A stretch of 64,000 nt of DNA. Origin: Mangifera indica (lineage: Eukaryota > Streptophyta > Magnoliopsida > Sapindales > Anacardiaceae). The notes under the pieces were generated by a model. The model did not search any database, was not told the origin of the DNA, and saw only the letters and a list, made by a program, of their open reading frames with translations. The translations under genes and the position numbers were made by a program. Positions within the stretch are counted from its first letter, which is position 1; each line of letters starts with the position of its first letter. Shown piece by piece: positions 1 to 10,717 of the stretch. Location of the stretch: the NCBI RefSeq assembly GCF_011075055.1, contig NC_058149.1, positions 8,934,449 through 8,998,448 on the forward strand, written 5' to 3'.

Positions 1-464
1 TAGTTTTATTGAATTTATTAATATAGCTTTAAAAACTCAAAAAATAATTTTGAATCTCATAAAAGCGACAGATCTTACAAGCAAACATTAATTTGCAAAA
101 AATAAAAAGAAGTAAAGGTAAGTAAACATGATAATGAAGATGATGAGTTATGGGTGTCCCTTTTTACACTAGAAATTTTTCTAAAACTTAGTAGATCTCC
201 TTAGTTGTTTGCTCAATGTTGATAATGAGATTAACACCAATGTAAAGTGCATTGAATTGTTATGAAATTCAGTACAAGAAAATGAAGAGACAAAAGTTTA
301 AGAGATAACATAACTTTTAACGTGGTTTGACTAGAAAACCAAGAGTTTACATCCATTGTAATGATATTATCTTAATATTTAAAGGAAAAGATTAGTTTTA
401 CATTGGAAAAGTGTTATTAAGTTGCTAGAAGTATCTACCTTAAGCTTTTCCATTCCTTGAATTA
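1..464. other. AT-rich stretch with no recognised gene
   Basis: No coding similarity was recognised here. It directly precedes copia reverse-transcriptase sequence and may be decayed upstream pol sequence or an insertion, but no motif supports either reading. Confidence 0.3.
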
Positions 465-3400
465 ATAATAGTGAAAACTATGTGTAACTATTCAAGAAAA
501 AAAAAACTTAGGAGAAACAACCTTTATCCTTGGAATCAAGATTTATAGAAATAGAACACATGGAATTCTTAGACTATATTAAAGCACATACATAGATAAA
601 GTACTAAGAGATTCAATATGGAATAACACAAGAAAGAATTTCTTCCTATATCACATGTGTAAAGAAATTTTGGGTTGTTGGAAATTGGCAAAGACGACGA
701 AAATAGTTTTAAAATTGAATAATCAAACATGCAACTCTAAACTCCCAACCATGACTCATGTTTTAAGTGAATATTATCATGAACATGCAATCGCAACCAT
801 AAAGGGTTTCAACCAAAAAAATACCTGCATTAAATGGCTCTTTCAATCTTTTACATGGCAATGAGTTTGCTCTTCAACCTATGGTAAGAAGGCACTTTAA
901 TATCTATATGGAGCTCAGATAGAAAGAGGTTGAAACCATGTGCAAAAGGTTGTTAGGGCTTTATGCATAAGGAGTGACTATAAGGTGAATGGACATTTGA
1001 CTGCTTATTTTGCATAAGGATACTAAATGTGGAAAATTGTATCTTTGTTTATAAAACGCCATGAACAACCATTCATTGTCGAATGAATAGTCGTTCATCT
1101 TTAATTCTTATCTTGTATGATCTTTGATTTATCTAGATCCTTGGGTATGAATGTGGATAAAGTTTTATCCTAATCGAACTTACCATAAACGTCAATTCAT
1201 GGAACATGAATGGTTGTTTGTGGTTAAGGAAAAAAGTCATATTGGGTTGATTCAATCCTATTGGATAAGCCTAGTCCATTTCTAATTTCACCTAAACCTA
1301 AACACTATAAGATTATCACCAAAAAACATTGTACCATCATAGTTTGAAGCGACTTTTATATGTATTTGACCCACAAACTCTTTATTGGGCTAGTAATATC
1401 TAGATTTGGGTCGAATTCATACATAAACTAATATTAGTTCCGACAAGACATTATAACTATCCGATCAATAGAGTGTCAACAAACAACTCTTAAGTATTGT
1501 TAACTTCACGATTACATACGATTCATTCTTTTTATCAATTGTTATCTCTTAAGGATGAGATATAAATACGTGTCTATCACAATAACTTTTCGGTATGAAT
1601 TGATACACATTAATGATCAAATAATTAGAATCGGGTTTAATCATCAATGCCTTTTAGTATTTTCATTCAATATATCTTATTTCATGCTTAGAATTGATTA
1701 ATCTTCTATTTATCCATTATAGCTTCTATATAGATCTCGGTATGGTTAATCATAATCTTTATGGTTATCTTTTTTATGGTAGTATGTTGGGTTATGTTAA
1801 ACTATATCGATCCTTGTACAATATGATCTGATGACCTAAAATCTAAGGATCACATATCCTCATGAGTTAGAAGATGTATTCAATAGACACAAGAGCAACT
1901 ATCCATATAAAAATTCTCAGGTCAAGTCAGTCCAATGAACATGTCTACATGAATACTTATGTGTTTCACCCAGTTGTTAACTAATAGTTATGACACACAA
2001 GAACTGTCATCACATTTTGATGGATTTACTTAACATTATGATAAACTCATCTCCATTACTTGTGTCCTTTTTCAAAGTACTGTTGAAATTATGGACACTT
2101 ATAATATGACCACCTAATGTATTCATAAGGATTTCACGATCAGTCATCTAATATTCTTATCATAATTATATAATTCTAAGAACATATTATTTTTAGAATC
2201 ATAATAAATACACGTTAATATGAACAAATAATAGAAACCTTTTATTGATAAGTGAATTAATTATAATATACATATGTACAAACTAATTGGCTCTAGGACA
2301 CTACTCTAACAACATAGGGTATATCTCTTTAAAGAGATGTGTTCTCAAACAGAAGAAATCAGAGATAAGATGAGTTAAATCTCATATGCATCTACTATAA
2401 GATCAATTATGTATGTCATGACATGTATTAGGATTGATGTCTCATATTTCTTGATCGTTTATAGGAGATATCAATTAGATCTTGACAAGTGTCACTGAAT
2501 GACCATTAAAAACATTCTCATCTACCTAAGAAAGACTAAAGATATGTGCTTAATTTATGGAAGAGAACAAGATTTTATTATGAAATAATACAATGATGCT
2601 AGTTTTCAAATAGATTAAGATATTATAAATCACAGTCAAGATTTGTAATTTGTTTAAATGGTGATGTAGTAAGCTAAAAGAGCTCAAAGCAAAGCATTAT
2701 GGCATATTTTGTAATAAAGTAAGAATACATCGCTTTATCTAATGCAACCAACAAAGCAATTTGGATAAAAAATTTCATAACCATACTTTGGGTTACTCCC
2801 AGTATAGTTAATCCTATAGAGCTCTACTGCAACAAAAATGGAATGATAACACAAGCAAAAGAGTCATAATCTTACCAAATATCTGAACAGATACTCAAAC
2901 AATTCCACCTTATTAGAGATATTATGTCATATGAAGTGTGCAGATTAGTAAAGGATGCACAAATGACATATTGGCATACCCACTAACTAAACCTTTGTCA
3001 TAACAGAAGCATGATAGACATATAATATCATATGACATTAGACTTACGACTGATTGGCTATAGTGCAAGTAGGAAATTATTAGGGTAGGTGCCGTAAAGT
3101 CAATCACTATTGATATATAAATGATTGTAATCATTATTTGAGATAATAAAATGGTGTTTTTACTTTGTCTATATTGTTTTAAGTAAATGAATGTCTTTTT
3201 AAATGGTAGAACTGCGACAAGAAGATCAATGCATGTCAACTAATTATAAGGGTTTTATGATCACATGAGGTGGTTATTCTAGAATTGTCTATAGTCTCGA
3301 TATTACTTGACTGAAGTTATATGCAATATAGTAAAGACTATCATAGTGTTGAACAACTGTACCAAAGGGTGGTGATAGATTCACATGTCAAAGTTATTTG

Positions 3401-3680
3401 TGGGCAGTTTGAAGTAACATATGGGTGCACGTTATGTTGACATGTCCACTAAATTGATCCACTAAGAGGATTCTATATGAATGGTTCCTCTTATGTCTAT
3501 AGAACATATCTTCTTAACAAAAAGTGGTATATTTGATCATTTGACTTGAGGTTGCCAGAGCATTTTATACAATAATTGATATGGTTTGACACCATTTCAA
3601 CGTGGTCCTTGAGAAAGTATTACCAAAACTATGGTGATTATTGCATCAAAAAATGTATAAAGGTTATGATGGATCAATGT
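465..3680 (+). mobile_element. Degenerate Ty1/copia element (RT, RNase H, 3' LTR), interrupted by a solo LTR
   Basis: Conceptual translation of 490-657 gives a broken copia reverse-transcriptase stretch with the motifs LGETTFILGIKIYRN and YIDKVL. The reading resumes after a nested insertion at about 2312. From there it runs through the end of RT (around a tract like RTKDMCLIYG) into RNase H, with EYIALSNATNKAIWIKNF at about 2730 and PIELYCNKNG at about 2810, then a copia-like C-terminus near 3050. Many stops and frameshifts make it a pseudogene. A purine-rich tract near 3068-3076 precedes TTAGGGTAGGTGCCG, which looks like the start of the 3' LTR (about 3078 to 3680). gag, protease and integrase are not in the window, so the element is truncated on the left. 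The lineage is copia; the exact family is not assigned. Confidence 0.75.
658..2311 (-). mobile_element. Solo LTR (copia-like), nested in the copia RT
   Basis: A 1654-bp segment starts TG and ends CA. It splits the reverse transcriptase of the surrounding element at a point where both flanks rejoin in meaningful protein. The flanking pentamers are ACATG (653-657) and ACATA (2312-2316), a target-site duplication with one mismatch. Read on the - strand it begins TGTTAGAGTAGTGTCCTAGA, the same style of LTR start as the outer element's 3' LTR. No internal coding sequence is seen, which fits a solo LTR left by recombination. Its length is at the long end for copia LTRs, so a further decayed insertion inside it is possible. 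Confidence 0.65.
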
Positions 3681-5560
3681 AACACCCCCTACTAAAGTAC
3701 TATTGTCTAGAGGAAAATGTTACTAACTTAAGCTAATTGAGCATGCATTCTCTTAAAATTTCACTTCATAAACATCCACACATATGTGATAAATCATTAA
3801 ATATAAACTAAAAGCGTACAAATGATGTTACAAATCATTAAATATCCACCATCCATAAAGAAAAACATAATGTGTAACAAATGCAAGAAACTAACTTGAG
3901 TTCAACAATTGAAATTCATAAACATAATCTAAAAATGACATTGGTGTCTTCATGCAGAACCTATGCTTACCCAATAGTCATCATAATCACTTATAACTAC
4001 ATAACATAAAGAAAACGATTGACCATTCAAAAAACATGAGACTCCACTTAGCTTTTACTAAATTTCTAAAATACCCTTGGACTTAACCCATACTAACTCG
4101 GTCATCAGAAGTTTATTTCTTAACTCTAACTAAGATGGAATAGCTATTATAATTCTTATCTCAAACAATAAGGAACCTCTAGGTTTCATATTACTCTTAA
4201 GATAAATTGGGTTATATTCAGTCACTGAAAAACCAATTTGGATTTTCAACTATAGTGACTGCATTATCTCTTTCTTGTTTAGTTGAAAGCACTATCTCAT
4301 ACTGAGCTATACACTAAGCTAATCAGATTGGATCAATACAGGAGTTTGATGCCTTGGTCATATAAGTATTGTTATGCAATCCACTCACCTACAAAACTTT
4401 GAACTTCCACATTGAACTAGGCTTTATTATGAGCAAAGGTACCCTACTATAAGTATAGTGTTCTACTATAGACGTGTCTTACTACAAAAGGTGTAGAAAG
4501 TATAACTCACAGTGCCTTTCGTAACAGCCTTAATGACCTAAAGTCATGGCTAGCATGCATGTATCTCGAGTCATTAATCACCTTAGACTCATATATGATT
4601 TCACCTTAACTTCCATCTCATCCCCTAAATGTCTTCTTTCTTGGGCAAGTTAGGTATTGCTATGTACCTTGGAATTTGCACTATCATTCATGATGACACT
4701 TCAAATATTTAGTTGTACACTGTTTGGTGTATATGTGTACATTCACCTTTCCACTTATGATTAGCCTATTACAAGCCTACATGGTTAATAACCTTACGTA
4801 CAAATGTTTACGTTTGTATGCACAGGTGCTTATGGTCGTATGCACAGACATACAACCTTATTAACTTATGGACGACTTCATTCCTCGAACATTCTTCATC
4901 ATGACTTCATTTAAAGGCATGTGTATGGTGCATGGTCAGGTGCATTAAAGTATGACCTTCCTTATTCATAAACACTTAACTTTTTCAACATACATTCTTT
5001 TAGGGGTATTATCATTATTCTACCTCATGTACAGTCATATGTTTTAGTCACACAAGCATACCTTACATCCTACTCTATGAGTTATTGGTCAGTAGTGCTT
5101 GTTTACTACATGATTGCCAGATAATCATTAGTAAAAAACTAGGTATCATATGTACATGCATGCATGTCCTCATGCACAGTCATACATGACCTAAAATAAA
5201 ACTATTCTAGGCATGTCATGATCATGCTTGACCTTGGTACGATCGTACATGACATTTGAAAGACGAATTTCAAGCTAATTTTAACTAGAAACTCAATTTA
5301 GAAACTCTCAATCTGAAACTCAATGTTACAATTTTCATGCGATGTAATTACCCAAGCGACACTAAAACTTCTATTAATTCATCAAACCCACATTAAAGAG
5401 ACATACATATTCCCAATCCAAACTTACAATAAGGATAATCATCATGATTTTCTTATGCTTAATTAACCATGTGTGTGTGTGTCTATGTATATATAACTTC
5501 ATATAATTATATAATTATCTGCACCTAAAGTTTAACCATTGAACTTATTAGATTATTTTC
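3681..5560 (+). mobile_element. Decayed LTR-like sequence (probably Ty3/gypsy)
   Basis: The stretch opens near 3678 with TGTAACACCCC, a common start of plant gypsy LTRs. It continues with non-coding sequence that includes degenerate runs of the type seen in such LTRs (for example around 4840-5220, with repeated GCACAGxCATACA-like motifs). No coding domain, PBS or matching partner LTR was found, so the right boundary is arbitrary. Confidence 0.35.
5470..5490. repeat. (TG)n microsatellite
   Basis: A short run of TG dinucleotides followed by an AT-rich tract. Confidence 0.6.
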
Positions 5561-5918
5561 TAGATTCCGGATGAACTAGATCTCAATCTAAAAGTCATAG
5601 AAAACATAAGGTAGTTTTCTACTCATTCCTCTCCCTCTAGTCAAGCAATTGAGCTACTACTAACTCTTAACTCCTATTTTCCTAGTAATGATGATCACTT
5701 ATTCTATGATGGTCGAAAACACCCTGAACCATTAGAAAAATCTCATGTTTAGATAGGTTAAGAACAAAATTATTTTTTTGATAAGTGAATTGAATATGGG
5801 ATAATGGTTGAACTGTGCAATTGCATTACTTTTTTATATATTTTTATTTGTAAATGAATGAACGACCGCTCACCTAAGTGAATGGTTTTTGTGAACAATC
5901 TTTTGCTTATTTAAAATA

Positions 5919-6626
5919 GGCCAAATGACTATTTCTCACCTAAGGTTTAGTGTAAACTCAATTTTTCACTTAATAACTATTGAAAATCTAAATACTCATC
6001 TTTTTGTTAAATTTCACTGTTACTATCAGGGGTAAAATTGTTATTTAATAAAAAATATTCTAAAAACTATAACTTCATCACATTTTACCCCATTAGGTTT
6101 AAAAACTAACAATTTTACCCCACCATTCCCCACCCAAGGTTTGAAAAATCAAAATTTCCCTTGAGGGTTTTTGTAGTAGCTGTCAGCGACTGAAGATGAT
6201 GGTGATGACAACATTGGGTCTCTTTCTGCGCTAGCTAGTAAGAGAGAGGATGATCGATGATGCTCGAAAATGGACAATAGTTAAGAGAGCAGCCGGGAGA
6301 ATGTCGTCGTCGCCATCATCTTTAGCCGCTAGTAGCTGTTACAAAAATCCTAGGAGAGAAATTTTGATTTTTCAAACCTTGGATAGGGAAAAGTGGGATA
6401 AAATTGTTAGTTTTTAAACCTGATAGGGTAAAATGTTAATTTTTAAATCTAGTAGGGTAAAATGTGATGTATTTATAGTTTTTGAAAATATTTTTATTAA
6501 ATAATAATTTTACTTTTAACAATTATAGTAAAATTTAATAGAAGAATAGATATTTAAATTTTCAATAATTACCATATTGAAAGATAAGTTTGGACTAAAC
6601 CTTAGTTGGAAAATGGCCATTTGGCC
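5919..6626. mobile_element. Foldback Mutator-like MITE, copy 1
   Basis: Termini are inverted: the left begins GGCCAAATGACTATTTCTCA and the right ends in its approximate reverse complement (..ATGGCCATTTGGCC). The flanks are TTTAAAATA and TTTAAAGTA, a 9-bp target duplication with 8 of 9 matches, typical of Mutator-like elements. The inverted symmetry extends far inward: GTAGTAGCTGTCAGCGACTG near 6172 faces CCGCTAGTAGCTG near 6325. The whole element is therefore a long imperfect hairpin. No transposase is encoded. Confidence 0.8.
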
Positions 6627-6699
6627 TTTAAAGTATCTTGCATGATCGTCATCCAATTAATTCATGTGGCATGGCATGAATCCTTTACGTGTAGCCGTT

Positions 6700-6973
6700 T
6701 AGCAGCTCAGAATGAAAATTTAAACACTCAAGCCTATTTTTTCATGCGCAATAATCAGAAGTAACCTCAAATAATATTGGTTTGAGATGCTCTGGGTAAT
6801 ATTGGAGGCACGGAACTCATACCCACCAGACATTGAGAACGGCACTCCCACCACAAAACCTGCCTGCACAAGAGCCTCTAACATAATCTCATTTTCCATT
6901 CCTGTTAGAAACCCAAGTCTCCTTGACATCTCAATCACAGAATCTGTGTCATAATATGCGCGGGCCAGAACCT
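6700..6973 (-). pseudogene. Exon fragment resembling an ABC1/UbiB (aarF-domain) family kinase
   Basis: On the - strand a splice-acceptor-like ..TTTTATTAG ends at about 6974. An open frame follows, with [10 protein letters not shown], then [28 protein letters not shown] and NITQSISN. From memory of plant aarF-domain (ABC1K/ADCK-like) proteins this matches a segment near their C-terminus, where [17 protein letters not shown] and NIxxSISN are conserved. Downstream of SISN the similarity is lost and a stop follows within about 25 codons. No neighbouring exons were recognised on either side, so this looks like a captured or orphaned exon. Similarity is by recall only; the family call is moderately uncertain and function is unlikely. 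Confidence 0.4.
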
Positions 6974-6974
6974 A

Positions 6975-8754
6975 ATAAAAAATACATGTGGAAGCACTTG
7001 TAAGTTTAGCTCCAAACTGTAGTATTTAAAACTATCAAATTTCCTGAGACCAGCAAAATTTTCAGCTTCAAATCCGAGAAGAAATGACAGTCGAGGAAGA
7101 TTTTGGTTTGTTACTTGGGTTCACATTTCACAGATGATGGAAGCCAAATGAAGGTAGCGGAAGTTCTCGATTTCGAGGATATCACCAAAATCAGAGGGAT
7201 GTCGGTTTATGCTTCACAATGGTGGTTTTTAATGCTCGGGAGTCGGGACTTATAAAAGAAAAAGTGGGTTGGGTACCCGACCTAGCACCCGATAAAAGAA
7301 CTAGACCTGGATTGGGATCCTGTTGGTTCCATTATATTTATACTCGAAATCTACCTGCTTTATATTGATTCTAGGTAGAAATCAGAATAGAAAAGCAAAT
7401 AACCAACGATTTGGTTCTGAATGGATAATTTGCTCACCCCTAATGTTAACCTATGTCTTCAGGTTACAAGTTAAAATTAATTGATTGTTTTACCCTGTGT
7501 CTCTAGGTTTCATGTTGAAGACAAAATAAGAACAAAGGATTTATTTATACTGTTGTATATTACATAAAAAAATTTAAAAAAAAAAAAAAACCTCAATTTT
7601 AAATATATCAGAATGTTTCAAATTTTTTTATTTTTAATCATGAGAATCCACAATAAGAAAACATACAAATAATAATTATAATCATAATTTTATTTATTAA
7701 ACAGTGCTTACAGAAAGCTAGAATTATCACATAATCTTCATAATTCGAGTAGTGAAAGTCATAGCAATACCCCTTAGGCGTTCTACAATTTTCAAACTCA
7801 GTTGAGTTTCTAGTTTCGCCCCAAAAAAGCAAAAGCAAATTTTTTCTCCACATTTCACCCGTTTTCTAATTATCAAAAGATATTTCCATGATGAGATAGG
7901 TTATGAATGATGATTTCTTTCATAATTTTCATTTCAATAGTTATAGAATTTATGGATTGTGATTTGCATATTAAAGCTTCGCATTAATTAGTAGGGAAAT
8001 TCTTGAAATGGGTTCTCATTCATTCTCAAAATTATATGTTCAGGAATGAGAAAACTAAATTGGGCAATCGCTGATACTTCGCAGAACTAAGATGCACATA
8101 ATCTAGCCTTTTAAATCTTTTCCTGTTCAATTGTCTGAGTAAAAAAATGTAGCCTTTTAAATTTTTCCTGGAATTAATTCCCAGAATTTCAATTTTTTTC
8201 TTCTTTTGGACAGAATTTCAGCTTTCTCGCTGGGGTCAATTTCACTTCTTAACGCATAGAATTAAGATAAGAATTTAACAGAAACTAATTACGTGCCGAC
8301 ATACGTGAATAATTATAGGATAGTACAAAGAGTAACAGAAAAAAATTGATATATAAAAAATATAACCGGTGCACTGGTATTTTGAGTTTCCATCATTCAT
8401 ATTACATTAAGAACTCAGTCATATGAATGACTGATCTCCCCCAGGAAATTAAGCTTCAGTTAATATTTAATTTACTGTTATTGAACCATTTCCATTCTCG
8501 GCAGCCACCACATTTCTTATTGGAACTATACATTGAAAACAAGATTAAAGTAAAAATTTGACATAGATAAAAGAAACGTTCACTTGGGAATATAGTAAAA
8601 TCATTAGTTAGGGATAGAAAGGAAAGGAAAAAGATAAGAGATCGTCACTTCAGCAATTAATAAAATTTTAAATTAGGGCAAGAAAAGGAAGAGAAAAATG
8701 AAAAGTTGCAAATCTAGTGTAAGAATTTAAAGAGTTCTCTATAAGTAAGAGAGA
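6975..8754. other. Non-coding stretch left of the MIR156 inverted repeat
   Basis: No credible ORF, RNA gene or repeat boundary was recognised. The - strand ORF at 7638-7853 has no recognisable motif and is low-complexity at its C-terminus. Confidence 0.4.
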
Positions 8755-9726
8755 TGTCAGTTAAATACAAACAAAAATTCCTGTGAGATTATATATAGGT
8801 TTGAATATCAACATGGCCGCTCGTATATACAACATTAAGGTCTCTGTCACTCAACACTACTTCAAGACCGAAAAAATTCCTCCACATAATACTGGAAATC
8901 CACTGCATTCTTTCAGAATCAGATCCACCACGTTAACATATAAAGATGAGGAATAATTAAATCAAATTAATAATCAATGGAAATAAAAATACCACCATAC
9001 ATAGTTAATATAACAAAAACTAATTTGCAGATTAGTTCATCTCTACATTCATTCAGAACCAGGCTGCCAAATCACCAACACCTTGTCTCTCCAAGTGAAT
9101 AGAGTGGAATTATTTCATTAACCCAAGCTTTGAAAACAGTGATTTGACTCTCTACAAAGAAAAGGTAATGCATATATATCAATTTTATGTGCTCAAAATA
9201 AAGATACAAAGGATCCAAACTGACACCTCATGCCCATATTTGGAAGCTAGGGCATGCAATTAATGAAGAGGAAAGGGTAGTTAAGCAAATCGGAAGCTTT
9301 CATAAGTACCAGAGATCAATAGTCAACTGTCACTTGGAACTGTTTACAAACATGGTCATCAGTTTTAGATTGCTGACAGGTGAAGGCTACTACCTTTTCC
9401 AACACAAAACGAATCAAAGTTTTATGTTCGCGTTCAACTCGTAAGACACCAAATCTTCCACACTAACAAGTCCTCACAACTACTGTGAGTTAAAAATGAT
9501 TAATTAACAAATATATCATATGTAAGCAAACAACTTAATATCTGCAGAGATGCTAAAACAGTCTGAACTTGTACAGATTTTCTTAATGATTATATGCTGT
9601 AAACTCTAGATTAAAAATGTGGTGACAGAACTCTTAGACACACACGCACTGCAAATTCATGCAAATTATAAAATCATGCAAAGAGAAAGAAAGAAAGAAA
9701 GAAAGGAGACAAGGAGATGATGATGG

Positions 9727-9813
9727 GGTGACAGATAGATAGTGAGCACGCAGAGCTTCAAGCATGAACCAAACATGCAAGAAAATACCATGTGTGCTCA
9801 CTCTCTTCTGTCA
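9727..9813 (-). ncRNA. MIR156: MIR156 precursor hairpin, left copy
   Basis: On the - strand the mature 5' arm at 9813-9794 reads TGACAGAAGAGAGTGAGCAC, identical to the canonical plant miR156 20-mer. The 3' arm at about 9749-9727 contains GTGCTCACTATCTATCTGTC, which pairs back with a small bulge in the middle, as usual for miR156/miR156*. The loop of about 45 nt contains a secondary stem (CTTGCATG..CATGCTTGAAG), typical of MIR156 precursors. By family knowledge miR156 guides cleavage and repression of SPL (squamosa promoter-binding-like) mRNAs and sets the juvenile-to-adult transition. A consensus TATA box lies about 160 nt upstream on the same strand. Confidence 0.95.
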
Positions 9814-9827
9814 CCTCCACTTACCCT

Positions 9828-9923
9828 CTAAAGGAAATCCTTCAATTCTGACTTAAGAAACGGCTGATTCTTTTTTTTTTTTTTTTTCAAATGGCGGATT
9901 TCTGTTCCATTGGAATGGAACAT
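9828..9923 (-). CDS. Short upstream ORF in the left pri-miR156 (candidate miPEP)
   Basis: A 31-codon ORF lies between the TATA box and the hairpin, and its stop is 15 nt before miR156. It begins MFHSNGTEIRH and continues through a lysine run encoded by the A-tract (T17 on +, 9871-9887). The first 11 residues are the same in the right MIR156 copy. Pri-miRNA-encoded peptides are known for other plant miRNAs, but translation of this one is only inferred. The A-run makes the frame downstream of residue 11 unstable. Confidence 0.3.
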   Translation of the reverse strand: MFHSNGTEIRHLKKKKKKNQPFLKSELKDFL

Positions 9924-9970
9924 TGGTATTGTTTTTGGTTGGCTGTGAAGAAGTTGAAGGCCTCTTGGGG

Positions 9971-9978
9971 TTTATATA
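9971..9978 (-). promoter_or_regulatory. TATA box of the left MIR156 gene
   Basis: The - strand reads CTCTCTATATAAACCCC, a pyrimidine patch plus consensus TATATAAA, about 160 nt upstream of the hairpin. The arrangement suits RNA polymerase II transcription of pri-miR156. The right copy has TATCTAAA at the matching site. Confidence 0.75.
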
Positions 9979-10351
9979 GAGAGAGGACAGCTGCATCGCA
10001 TATGGAATAAATGTGGGTTTATCTCTTATTGGTCACTCACCATTATTTCAGAAAAGTAAACTGCCATTACCCTTGCTCATTTTAAAAACCTTATCTTTCA
10101 TCTTCATCACTTCGTTCAAACAGAATTCTTACTACACTCATTTATTCAATTACCGTTACCAATGCGTCTTGTTATTCTAAATTTCTAAGCCTTCCAATCC
10201 TCATACTTTCTTTATCATCCTCCCCATGCTCTGATAAATTTGGTTGTCCATATTAACTGGCTTGTCGATGTCAAGATTAATTTTTTTGGATCTTTGCACG
10301 TTCTCTGAGCGAGAAAGAGGAAGACATGTCAAATTTTACTTGCCTTGGTCA

Positions 10352-10372
10352 TTTGTATAAATATTATACAAA
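10352..10372. promoter_or_regulatory. Palindrome conserved in both MIR156 upstream regions (left)
   Basis: A 21-bp perfect palindrome has arms TTTGTATAA / TTATACAAA around ATA. It lies about 375 bp upstream of the TATA box. The same palindrome with TAT at its centre is present in the right arm at 14245-14265, although surrounding bases have diverged. Confidence 0.45.
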
Positions 10373-10717
10373 TTCACAGCCCTGCCATGTATAAATATTT
10401 CTCACAAAACAAATCACTGTTCATCATTGCAACTTATTGCTTTAATTCTTCATTTAATTAAACATTAATGCTATCCAATCATAGCTGTGAATGTGTTGTT
10501 AAATCCTAATATAAAGTACGAATTTAAAGTGCATTTCTCTTATTTAAGTTTTACTATCTCTAATTCACATATGGCTGATTGTGTTTACAATTGAATTGTA
10601 TATTTTGTAATTAATGTTCATTCACATGAATATTTTAAAAGAAAACCTACATTAATTTTTCATCAACACAAAAATTTATTCATTCATAAATGACCAGCAT
10701 TGTTTGGCATGTTTACA

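Larger units (their letters stand above)
8755..10717 (-). repeat. Left arm of the MIR156 inverted duplication
   Basis: This arm is the reverse complement, with diverged bases and indels, of 13914-15985. Matched anchors are: CATGCC/GGCATG at the inner edge (10706 with 13917); the promoter block GGATCTTTGCACGTTCTC (about 10286) with GAGAACGTGCAAAGATCC (about 14318); the MIR156 hairpin; CACGTTAACATA (about 8930) with TTAACGTGGTGGATC (about 15791); and GCGGCC near the outer edge (about 8816 with 15904). Similarity fades outside these limits. The arm contains a whole MIR156 gene with promoter and downstream sequence. Confidence 0.85.
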
